Part shown: positions 55,291 through 61,940 of the stretch, piece after piece
Layout of the letters: every line of letters begins with the position of its first letter
Position numbering within the stretch: position 1 is the stretch's first letter
NCBI RefSeq assembly: GCF_026410195.1
Contig: NZ_JAPMLM010000055.1
Span: 62,001 to 126,000, forward strand
Source: Xanthomarina sp. F2636L
GTDB lineage: Bacteria > Bacteroidota > Bacteroidia > Flavobacteriales > Flavobacteriaceae
DNA length: 64,000 nt
Direction: 5' to 3'
Notes under the pieces: generated by a model
What the model was told of the DNA's origin: nothing
The model's database searches: none
What the model saw: the letters and a program-made list of their open reading frames with translations, nothing else
Program-made: the position numbers and the translations under genes

Positions 55291-55608
55291 TATGGTAAAA
55301 TTTGCACCTAATTTACAAATTTCGAGTCGAAATTTATAAATATGGACTAATACTATTTGCAATTTATAAAATTTTAGATTTGCTTTGATGAAACAAAACA
55401 GCTCACCTAATTGAATTTTAAAAGTATTTACTAAAAAAAAACCAGTTTGAGTTTTAAACAAATTTAAAGGCATCAAAACCGAAGTTTTATTCTGAATCTA
55501 TTTTCATTATATACCAAGATTTTCAGTAAGTAAAATATAATTGGAAAACTTTATAAAAAATGTACAACCATTAAAAACAATAAAAAACTATGACTTAGTG
55601 TAACTTAT

Positions 55609-55680
55609 AAAAAAAGAGAAAGCCTCTACTAGGTAGAAGCTTTCACAGTGTGTGTGTAAAATAAACTTGCGCTTATTTAC
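55609..55680 (-). ncRNA. Probable ~72-nt two-hairpin small RNA
   Basis: On the minus strand, a -7 box TATCTTTG (55686-55693) has a TTG 23 nt upstream (55717-55719). About six bases downstream the transcript would start with hairpin 1, AAATAAGC-GCAA-GTTTATTT (55678-55659), whose GCAA is a GNRA tetraloop. A CA-rich single strand (TTACACACACACTGT) follows. Hairpin 2, GAAAGCTTCTAC and GTAGAGGCTTTC (55644-55618), is followed by seven U (55615-55609) as an intrinsic terminator. There is no ATG in the whole stretch. The promoter, hairpins and terminator together strongly suggest a regulatory RNA; identity and target are unknown. Confidence 0.65.
55618..55644 (-). terminator. Terminator hairpin of the small RNA
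   Basis: GAAAGC/GCTTTC and TCTAC/GTAGA stems with one internal mismatch and loop CTA, followed on the minus strand by TCTTTTTTT. Hairpin orientation and U-tract apply only to the minus strand. Confidence 0.75.
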
Positions 55681-55685
55681 TATTG

Positions 55686-55719
55686 CAAAGATAATAAATT
55701 TTTAAATAAGAATAACCAA
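55686..55719 (-). promoter_or_regulatory. Promoter of the small RNA
   Basis: Minus-strand TTG (55719-55717), 23-nt spacer and TATCTTTG (55693-55686) match the Bacteroidetes TTTG / TAnnTTTG form. It is among the clearest promoters in the window. The predicted start is near 55680. Confidence 0.6.
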
Positions 55720-55808
55720 GTTTGTTTTAAGTGTTAAGCTTTTCACTATAATAAGCCGTGATTACCGAAAAACGAATAGAGTAGGTGTCTTATATAAAAT
55801 AATTTATT

Positions 55809-56216
55809 ATGAAAATTTTTAAAAATTTAACATCAACAATCATTTTAGCTATTGTTATGTTGATATCTGTTAATGTGTCTGCTCAAAAAGTAGAAAAATT
55901 CAATTTATCCAATAAAATACCTCAGGAAAACTTTGTCTTTCAAAATGATAAAAAATTAAAATCATTTACTGATTACGAAAAATTTAAGGAATACGGAGCA
56001 ATAATTGAAGTAAAAGGTTATGTTGAAAATGGTTTTGTAAAAATAAACTCAATAGTTATAAATGGTAAAGACTTGACAAAACTTAAAGAAAATTTAAGAA
56101 TGATGGCTTACTGTGATACTTTGCAATGTATGAGAGATTGTACAAGAAACACTAATACAGAATCTGGTACGCTTCTTTGTACTGTTTATTGTATAATAGA
56201 TGCCTTTTTTTGTTAA
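55809..56216 (+). CDS. Secreted small protein with twin CX3C motif
   Basis: I do not recognise this 135-residue protein. A signal peptide (IILAIVMLISVNVSAQ, about residues 1-26) leads to a beta-rich middle (EVKGYVENGFVKINSIVING) and a C-terminal cysteine-rich tail. The six cysteines are Cys102, 107, 111, 124, 128 and 135. Cys107-x3-Cys111 and Cys124-x3-Cys128 form a twin CX3C pair 12 residues apart, the pattern of alpha-hairpin proteins (small Tim, plant alpha-hairpinin). This suggests disulfide-bonded helices, three bonds in total. It is the first gene of a short operon that includes a TlpA-like thioredoxin. It shares a similar layout with the 114-residue protein at 57004. Confidence 0.72.
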   Translation: MKIFKNLTSTIILAIVMLISVNVSAQKVEKFNLSNKIPQENFVFQNDKKLKSFTDYEKFKEYGAIIEVKGYVENGFVKINSIVINGKDLTKLKENLRMMAYCDTLQCMRDCTRNTNTESGTLLCTVYCIIDAFFC

Positions 56217-56244
56217 CATAAACTAATATTTAAATTTAAAAAAA

Positions 56245-56349
56245 ATGAAATTTACTTTAAAGAATATTTTGAAAGTTGCAATAATAACAATAATTGTAAT
56301 TATGGCTATTTTTGTTATTATATACTTTGCGATGTCTATTTTTGAATAG
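56245..56349 (+). CDS. Very small single-helix membrane protein
   Basis: This 34-residue open frame encodes a single hydrophobic helix (VAIITIIVIMAIFVIIYFAM) after a basic start (KFTLKNILK). The start ATG sits in the usual A-rich context, 28 bases after the previous stop. It lies between the twin CX3C protein and the thioredoxin, in the same orientation. Too short for a gene finder, but its composition and position support a real small membrane peptide. It could also be the remains of a larger membrane protein. Function unknown. Confidence 0.5.
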   Translation: MKFTLKNILKVAIITIIVIMAIFVIIYFAMSIFE

Positions 56350-56428
56350 TAGGAAGATAAAATTTACACCTACCATCTAATAATATATTATATAAGTAAT
56401 AATAAAAACTTTAAATTTTTAATTATCA

Positions 56429-57007
56429 ATGAAATTAAAATATTTTTTATTTGGACTTATTACCACAATCTTAGTAATGATCGTTATAATATTTATTGTT
56501 TTTAAATATACACAATCAAAACAAGAGGAGGCATTAGTTAAAGAAATGACGTCTGATGTAGAAGAATTGTATTTAACTTTAAAGCCTTATAGTATTGAAG
56601 ATAATGCTTATGTTTTTAAAAATATTATTGATGGTATAAGTGAAAACATTTTAGAAGATAATGATTTAATTTTTGTTAATTTTTGGGCCACTTGGTGTCA
56701 GCCATGTATCGCAGAAATGCCATCTTTAGAAAAGCTTATTAACTTGGAAAGTTTTTCTAATAACAAAATTAAATTCGTTTTTGCTTCAAAAGAAAGCTTA
56801 GAAAAAATTAAATCATTTAATTCAAATCGCAAATATAATTTGCCTTTTTATCAATTTAAAGAAAAGGAAAAATCAATTTTCAACCATTCAGCGATTCCAA
56901 CTACATATATCATAGATAAAAGTAAAAACATTTTCTATGTAATTTCTGGCTCTCAGAATTGGAATTCTACTTTAATTATAAATTTTTTAAATAGTATAAA
57001 ATCATGA
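56429..57007 (+). CDS. TlpA-like membrane-anchored thioredoxin
   Basis: This 192-residue thiol-disulfide protein has one N-terminal helix (FLFGLITTILVMIVIIFIVF) and a thioredoxin domain in the periplasm. The active site is FWATWCQPC (Cys90, Cys93), with the cis-proline in SAIPTTYIID. It is the TlpA/ResA-like type that reduces or rearranges disulfides in exported proteins. It is sandwiched between the two small cysteine-rich secreted proteins and overlaps the second by four bases (ATGA at 57004-57007), so it most likely maintains their disulfides (inference). Confidence 0.88.
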   Translation: MKLKYFLFGLITTILVMIVIIFIVFKYTQSKQEEALVKEMTSDVEELYLTLKPYSIEDNAYVFKNIIDGISENILEDNDLIFVNFWATWCQPCIAEMPSLEKLINLESFSNNKIKFVFASKESLEKIKSFNSNRKYNLPFYQFKEKEKSIFNHSAIPTTYIIDKSKNIFYVISGSQNWNSTLIINFLNSIKS

Positions 57008-57348
57008 AATCAAAATATATAATAAATTCAATCTTTTTATTTGTTTTAACAATTAATGTAATTGCCCAAAAACAAGATAATATGCATGAAATTACAGTTC
57101 TTAGCGAATATAAATCAAAAAGTACTGTAGTTTATAAAACTGAAACCAAATATTATGAGAAAGCTGAAGGAAACATTACTGTTTCCTTTGACAAAGAAAA
57201 TAAAGTAATTCAAATGTTAGCACCTAAATCGGTACCTATAGATTTATTTGCAAGAGTATCTTCAATTGATGATTTCAAAAAATGTATTGAGCCTTGCGAC
57301 CAAGAATTTTGGTGTGTTGTTGAATGCGCATTAGATCATTTGTTCTAA
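57004..57348 (+). CDS. Secreted small protein with CX3C pair, second member
   Basis: I do not recognise this 114-residue protein. It has a signal peptide (SIFLFVLTINVIAQ) and a beta-rich middle. The C-terminus has exactly four cysteines: Cys94, 98, 104 and 108, that is two CX3C motifs five residues apart, the spacing of a short helix-turn-helix hairpin. It looks like a simpler relative of the protein at 55809, though no close residue identity shows outside the cysteines. Its ATG overlaps the thioredoxin stop by four bases, which ties their translation together. The operon ends at the terminator at 57361. Confidence 0.7.
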   Translation: MKSKYIINSIFLFVLTINVIAQKQDNMHEITVLSEYKSKSTVVYKTETKYYEKAEGNITVSFDKENKVIQMLAPKSVPIDLFARVSSIDDFKKCIEPCDQEFWCVVECALDHLF

Positions 57349-57360
57349 TTTTTAATTTCT

Positions 57361-57394
57361 GGAGGAGATAGATTTTTTCTATTTCCTCCTTTTT
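57361..57394 (+). terminator. Rho-independent terminator of the CX3C/TlpA operon
   Basis: GGAGGAGATAGA (57361-57372) pairs with TCTATTTCCTCC (57378-57389), a 12-bp stem with one G-T pair and loop TTTTT, then TTTTT. It separates this operon from the gene at 57409. Confidence 0.85.
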
Positions 57395-57408
57395 AATCTA
57401 TACAATTT

Positions 57409-57861
57409 ATGAAAAACATACGTTACGCAGTGTTTCTGTGCCTGCATGCTATTGCCTTTTCTCAAGCGCAAAATCAAACTGAAAATAAATCAATTCATGG
57501 AGAGGTTGCCTTTGGCAAGTACACAGATTGTTTAAGACCTGGAGGCATTTGCACTTTTGGTTCTAGCAATAATAAAGCACATGCAAACACACAAATAACC
57601 TATAATATGGATAATACCATCACCTTAATTATAGATAGAAATAAGATGACTAAAGACGATGAATACAAAATGTTAGGGCAATATCTTGAAGCAAGCTCGA
57701 AAACAAATGAATTGACTTTTGCTATGGATGAAGATTTGGTATTGGAGAATGACCTAAAAACAAGTTTAAAAACCGCTAACCATCTTACTAAAATAGCAAA
57801 AGGGAATTATCCTGTATTAATAAACGAACATACAATTACGATAACTTTAAAATTGGAATAG
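57409..57861 (+). CDS. Secreted hypothetical protein with CLRPGGIC motif
   Basis: I do not recognise this 150-residue protein. Signal peptide residues (YAVFLCLHAIAFSQAQ) precede a mature region that starts GEVAFGKYTDCLRPGGICTFG, with a CX5C pair in a glycine-rich loop, then beta-strand and charged segments (ITYNMDNTITLIIDRNKMT; KMLGQYLEASSKTNE). It ends in alternating beta residues (INEHTITITLKLE). The two cysteines probably form one disulfide. The gene follows its own terminator and starts an operon of two genes with the 390-residue protein. Family unknown. Confidence 0.65.
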   Translation: MKNIRYAVFLCLHAIAFSQAQNQTENKSIHGEVAFGKYTDCLRPGGICTFGSSNNKAHANTQITYNMDNTITLIIDRNKMTKDDEYKMLGQYLEASSKTNELTFAMDEDLVLENDLKTSLKTANHLTKIAKGNYPVLINEHTITITLKLE

Positions 57862-57863
57862 CT

Positions 57864-59036
57864 ATGTCGTACTTTACAAAATATGTTATTTTTATTATGG
57901 TTGTTTTTAAAACGGCATATGGTTTTAGTGATACTGGCCCTGAGTTAAATAACAATCAAGACATTGATGCTGTTTTACAGGAATGGGTAGCAGAAACAAA
58001 GGCTGTATGTTCTTATTATAGCACACAAAACAGGATCCTGTACACAAAGTTGCACCAGATTCAAGAACAATTGAAAAATGCCAAAAACTTAGAGCATCAA
58101 GTAACATTATTAATTGCAAAAGACCAAATTACCGAAGATTTAAAATTCAATAAACTTTCTGAAGTTTCCGATATTAGTAAAATAAGGTATTTAAAAGGTT
58201 TGCAAATTATTAAGATTCTATATGAAAAGAACTTGTCCTTAGACCATCATTTCGCTTCGGTGGCAACCTTTAATGAAATCAATAATATTAGTAATCCTAA
58301 TCATTACCCAGAATTTTTGCAATTAAAAGAAAACTTAAACAGCAACCAAGACAAAAAAACAGGTTTTGACTTGTCCAGTATTTTAGGATCCAATATATAT
58401 ACTTCGGTTGTATATTCTATTGTGTCTTTATTTTCAAACACCAATGTTTCAAAGTCTGAAAAGAATGCAGATATGAAAGAGGTAGAGTGTATTTTGGATT
58501 TCACATTGCGTATGCACAACGAATTGAATACCATATATTTTGAAACCGCTTTTTTGCAAAAGAGCAACGACAATATCATGTTGGAATTAGAGCAGCTTTT
58601 TGTAGATTTTACAAAACCCATAAAATATAATATGCCTTTAAAAGAATGTAGAAATACAGACGACTGGGATTCGGTTCGTGAATATTTAAATCAGTATCTA
58701 TTGGAAATGGACAAGGTTATAGGGGATAGCGGTCAAAGATTTAAAGCGCATAAAATGCAGATTAATTTAGAGTTCCCTATAGATAGGCTCTTGCAATTTA
58801 TTACGCAGTACAATGCGTTTATTGATCAAGGTTCAAAATTTTACGAAAAGTTTGGAATCATGCTAGACAGCTATGAAAACGAACAACAATGTGCAACAAA
58901 AATACCATTGGAATATAATAAACTTAAAGAGAATATTAGCATATCCATTGAAAAATTCAATACAGCTTATAAACCCGTTGAAATTAATGGTAGTAAAATG
59001 AAAGAGATTTTATATGGAATTAATGAATATGACTAA
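57864..59036 (+). CDS. Secreted all-helical hypothetical protein
   Basis: I do not recognise this 390-residue protein. A short signal sequence (YVIFIMVVFKTAYGFSD) is followed by an almost entirely helical chain with coiled-coil-like stretches (RILYTKLHQIQEQLKNAK; MLDSYENEQQ). Cysteines are isolated (in AVCSYYS, VECILDF, KECRNTDD, QQCATK). The gene follows the CLRPGGIC gene after two bases, and ends exactly next to the convergent gene at 59037. The pair might be a secreted protein and its partner, but nothing in the sequence proves it. Confidence 0.65.
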   Translation: MSYFTKYVIFIMVVFKTAYGFSDTGPELNNNQDIDAVLQEWVAETKAVCSYYSTQNRILYTKLHQIQEQLKNAKNLEHQVTLLIAKDQITEDLKFNKLSEVSDISKIRYLKGLQIIKILYEKNLSLDHHFASVATFNEINNISNPNHYPEFLQLKENLNSNQDKKTGFDLSSILGSNIYTSVVYSIVSLFSNTNVSKSEKNADMKEVECILDFTLRMHNELNTIYFETAFLQKSNDNIMLELEQLFVDFTKPIKYNMPLKECRNTDDWDSVREYLNQYLLEMDKVIGDSGQRFKAHKMQINLEFPIDRLLQFITQYNAFIDQGSKFYEKFGIMLDSYENEQQCATKIPLEYNKLKENISISIEKFNTAYKPVEINGSKMKEILYGINEYD

Positions 59037-59579
59037 TTAAAAATACTGCTTTATTTTGCCCCAGAATGTGGTAGGTTTAATCATAAATTCGTCTTCCAAC
59101 TCTTCCAACGATTTGTTGGCTGTGTTGAGCTTATCAAACATTTTCGCCCGAATAAGATAAATAGAAGGGATTACTACAGCCATGATTGGTAACATATAAA
59201 GTATTAAATTTTTATCTACCCAATATAAATCACTATTTAAGGTTTGTATTATTTGATACAGAAACATTGATATTGGAACAATTATGGTATGATACCACCA
59301 ATGCCTGCAAGTAAAAAACCAAATTAAAAGCAGAATTAATGGAATTACTTTACCTGCCAATGTCCAAGCTACTACATAAACACTTTCATAGTATTTACTG
59401 TCATACGAAAACAAAAAAGTGTCCCAAACTTTAGTGTCTGGAACACTTTCGTATAAATTAAATAAAAATGGAGATATTGCTATAATTGTAGCAAAAATAC
59501 TTCCCAAAATCAACTCTTTTTTACTATAGTTGTCTTGGAGTTTTAATTCTGTTTTTCTCAATTTTTGGCGCGTCTTCAT
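59037..59579 (-). CDS. Conserved four-helix membrane protein
   Basis: This 180-residue inner-membrane protein has about four helices (ELILGSIFATIIAISPFLF; VVAWTLAGKVIPLILLLIWF; TIIVPISMFLYQIIQTL; ILYMLPIMAVVIPSIYLI) and an acidic soluble tail. I chose ATG 59579 with MKTRQKLRKTE. The long frame allows an earlier start, but that part overlaps the small secreted ORF at 59524-59664, which precedes it in another frame. A motif FFTCRHWWYH between helices is notable. Function unknown. Confidence 0.72.
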   Translation of the reverse strand: MKTRQKLRKTELKLQDNYSKKELILGSIFATIIAISPFLFNLYESVPDTKVWDTFLFSYDSKYYESVYVVAWTLAGKVIPLILLLIWFFTCRHWWYHTIIVPISMFLYQIIQTLNSDLYWVDKNLILYMLPIMAVVIPSIYLIRAKMFDKLNTANKSLEELEDEFMIKPTTFWGKIKQYF

Positions 59580-59664
59580 TGGTTTGAAATAAATTAGCTG
59601 CTTGAGCTGTGAACAACATGCCACCGAAAATTGCTATTGCAATTACATACTTTTTAGTTTTCAT
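59524..59664 (-). CDS. Small secreted peptide overlapping the next gene
   Basis: This 46-residue open frame starts at ATG 59664 with a strong signal peptide (KTKKYVIAIAIFGGMLFTAQA) and a short, charged mature region (NLFQTNEDAPKIEKNRIKTP). It overlaps the first 56 bases of the membrane protein gene at 59037 in another frame, so the two are likely translationally coupled. A -7 box (TACTTTTG, 59694-59701) lies just upstream, and three ATGTTAAAA repeats lie behind it. Below usual length limits, but the signal peptide and promoter support it. Function unknown. Confidence 0.65.
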   Translation of the reverse strand: MKTKKYVIAIAIFGGMLFTAQAANLFQTNEDAPKIEKNRIKTPRQL

Positions 59665-59693
59665 AATTTAAGGGATTTAATTAATTAATACTC

Positions 59694-59701
59694 CAAAAGT
59701 A
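59694..59701 (-). promoter_or_regulatory. Promoter -7 box for the small secreted peptide
   Basis: Minus strand TACTTTTG, 29 bases upstream of the ATG at 59664. A TTTG occurs 27 nt further upstream, wider than usual. The three repeats at 59716-59751 overlap the expected -33 region. Confidence 0.5.
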
Positions 59702-59715
59702 TATGAGTAAGCAGT

Positions 59716-59751
59716 ATGTTAAAAGAGTCAAATGTTAAAATTATGTTAAAA
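59716..59751. repeat. Three direct ATGTTAAAA repeats, operator candidate
   Basis: ATGTTAAAA occurs at 59716-59724, 59732-59740 and 59743-59751, all in the same orientation, with starts 16 and 11 bases apart. They sit just upstream of the -7 box of the small secreted peptide, in place for a regulator or activator. Confidence 0.6.
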
Positions 59752-59847
59752 ACACGCTTTTTTCATTTTTCCGTTACGGTTTTTCCGTAATAGAACCTCT
59801 TTTTGGTAGATTTTGGCTGTTATTTGGTTTTTTAGCTCGTTAAACAA

Positions 59848-60270
59848 TTATTTTAAAATGAGATTTCGAGTGTGATTGTCATTCATTGTTAATGTCGCAC
59901 AATCAAAATCATCGGTTATTATATCTTCAATCAATTCTGGCCATTCAATAATGAGCCAGTGGGTAGAATTCAAATAATCTTCCAGGCCAAAATTATAGGC
60001 TTCATCAAGATCTTTAATTCTGTATAAATCGAAATGATATATGTTATCATCTTTTAATTCGTATTCGTTCACTATGGAATAGGTTGGGCTACTAACATCA
60101 TCCATACTACCCAAGGCTTTAACAAGCGCTTTTATTAAGGTTGTTTTGCCAACTCCCATGTTTCCGTAAAGCAAAATGGTTTTACTTTTTAGGTTTTTTA
60201 GGAGTTGATTGGCAACAGTTTGTAACTCATCAATACGATAATCAACATTCAAATTGTTTGATTTTTGCAT
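59848..60270 (-). CDS. tsaE: tRNA N6-threonylcarbamoyladenosine biosynthesis ATPase
   Basis: This 140-residue ATPase is part of the TsaBCDE machinery that makes t6A37 in tRNAs reading ANN codons. Walker A is LLYGNMGVGKTTLIKAL, with the switch-like SSPTYSIVNEYE, YHFDLYRIKD and LIIEWPELIED. The length is usual for TsaE. It follows porX on the same strand across 74 bp, as in other Flavobacteriaceae. Confidence 0.95.
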   Translation of the reverse strand: MQKSNNLNVDYRIDELQTVANQLLKNLKSKTILLYGNMGVGKTTLIKALVKALGSMDDVSSPTYSIVNEYELKDDNIYHFDLYRIKDLDEAYNFGLEDYLNSTHWLIIEWPELIEDIITDDFDCATLTMNDNHTRNLILK

Positions 60271-60344
60271 ACAATGATAGGAATAAAAATTTAGAAAAAC
60301 TAATAATTTGTGTATTTCATCGGATTTTTTTGCGTTACACAGAT

Positions 60345-61898
60345 TTATTTCGGGCTCAACACCACAAAAGGAATAATCATTTCTTCCAAAGAAACACCTC
60401 CATGCTGATAGGTATTTCTATAATAACTAACATAATGGTTGTAGTTATTTGGGTAAGCAAAAAATAAATCTCCTTTTGCAAAAATAAACGAACTACTCAT
60501 AGTAATAGAAGGTAAGTGGATGGTTTTTGGGTCTTTTGCAACCAATACGTCTTTGTCTTCATAAGTTAAACTTCTACCAGTTTTATAACGTAAATTTAAA
60601 CTGGTTTCTTTATCACCAATCACTTTTGAAGGGTTTTTTACATTAATAGTTCCATGATCTGTAGTTAATATTAATTTAAATCCAAGCTGTTGTGCTTGTT
60701 GAATCATTTCTAGTAAAGGCGAGTTTTTAAACCAACTTTGGGTTAAAGAACGATAAGCTTTATCGTTAGAAGCCAATTCTTTTACAACATCCATTTCGGT
60801 TTTGGAATGTGAAAGCATGTCTACAAAATTGTAAACAATAACCGATAAGTCGTTGTTTTTTAAATTTTTAAAATTTTCAACTAGTTTTTTTCCAGCTTTT
60901 AAATTGGTTATTTTATGGTATTCTGTTTTAAGGTGTGAAAGGCCCAAACGTTTTAATTGTGCATTTAAAAATTCTTCTTCATGAAGATTTTTTCCACCTT
61001 CATCTGTATCATTTTTCCATAAATCTGGATGCAGTTTTTCCATATCGCTAGGCATTAGTCCAGAGAATATGGCGTTTCTTGCGTATTGTGTAGCCGTTGG
61101 CAAAATACTATAAAAAGGCGATTCGCTTACTTTTTTATAATAATTGTTTACTATGGGCTCAAAAGCCTTCCATTGGTCATATCTTAAATTATCTATAACT
61201 ACCAAAAGAGTAGGTTGTTCTTTGCTTAACTCTGGAACAATTTTATTTTTAAATAAGGTGTGAGATAAGGTGGGAGTATCTGTATGTGGCTCAAACCAGC
61301 TTGGGTAATGCTTATCTATATATTTGCCAAATTGTGTATTGGCTTCACTTTTTTGAGACTCTAAAATTTCGAACATACCAGGATCTTCAATGTTTTCAAG
61401 CTGAATTTCCCAATAAATAAGTTTTTGATATAATTGCACCCATTCTTCATAGGTATTGACCATACTTAAATCCATGGCAATTTTTCGAAACTCTTGTTGG
61501 TAGTTAGAAGTTGTTTTTTCTGAAATCAATCTTGAGTGATCTAGATTTTTCTTTAAACTCAATAATATTTGATTAGGATTTACAGGTTTTATAAGATAAT
61601 CGGCAATTTTGTTTCCAATAGCTTCTTCCATAATATACTCCTCTTCACTTTTAGTTATCATAACTACTGGAAGTGTATCTCGCTTTTCCTTAATTTCATT
61701 TAGAGTTTCAAGACCAGTTAAACCTGGCATATTTTCGTCTAAAAAAACGATGTCAAAATTCTTGTCGTCTAAAACTTCAAGCGCTTCAGTACCACTTTTA
61801 CATGTCGTTACAGAATAGTTTTTCTTTTCAAGAAAGATAATATGAGGTTTTAGTAAATCAATTTCATCGTCAACCCAAAGAATATTTATATGGTTCAT
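60345..61898 (-). CDS. porX: PorX, response regulator with PglZ phosphatase-like domain
   Basis: This 517-residue protein controls type IX secretion and gliding gene expression in Bacteroidetes. The N-terminal receiver domain (INILWVDDEIDLL) has phospho-accepting Asp54 in VFLDENMPG and the conserved lysine in LIKPVNPNQ. The C-terminal PglZ/alkaline-phosphatase-like domain begins near residue 210 (LLVVIDNLRYDQW) with metal-binding ILTTDHGTINV. I used ATG 61898 because it matches the usual PorX length and start; the frame before it is spurious. Its partner PorY and the T9SS core genes are not in this window, but the T9SS cargo at 50339 shows the system is used. Confidence 0.95.
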   Translation of the reverse strand: MNHINILWVDDEIDLLKPHIIFLEKKNYSVTTCKSGTEALEVLDDKNFDIVFLDENMPGLTGLETLNEIKEKRDTLPVVMITKSEEEYIMEEAIGNKIADYLIKPVNPNQILLSLKKNLDHSRLISEKTTSNYQQEFRKIAMDLSMVNTYEEWVQLYQKLIYWEIQLENIEDPGMFEILESQKSEANTQFGKYIDKHYPSWFEPHTDTPTLSHTLFKNKIVPELSKEQPTLLVVIDNLRYDQWKAFEPIVNNYYKKVSESPFYSILPTATQYARNAIFSGLMPSDMEKLHPDLWKNDTDEGGKNLHEEEFLNAQLKRLGLSHLKTEYHKITNLKAGKKLVENFKNLKNNDLSVIVYNFVDMLSHSKTEMDVVKELASNDKAYRSLTQSWFKNSPLLEMIQQAQQLGFKLILTTDHGTINVKNPSKVIGDKETSLNLRYKTGRSLTYEDKDVLVAKDPKTIHLPSITMSSSFIFAKGDLFFAYPNNYNHYVSYYRNTYQHGGVSLEEMIIPFVVLSPK

Positions 61899-61940
61899 GT
61901 ATATTTGTTTATATATTAATGTTAAAGTCTCAGCTTGATT

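Larger units (their letters stand above)
55291..55808. other. Intergenic region with a probable small RNA
   Basis: This 518-base spacer separates the TPR regulator (minus) from the first cysteine-rich protein (plus). The left 300 bases are A+T rich with nothing coding. The right part holds the small RNA described at 55609-55680. No clear promoter is visible for the gene at 55809. Confidence 0.6.

Noticed and set aside
60345-61898. PglZ domain as part of a BREX or Pgl phage-defence system
   Set aside because: It is fused to a receiver domain with Asp54, matching PorX; no other BREX or Pgl gene is near.
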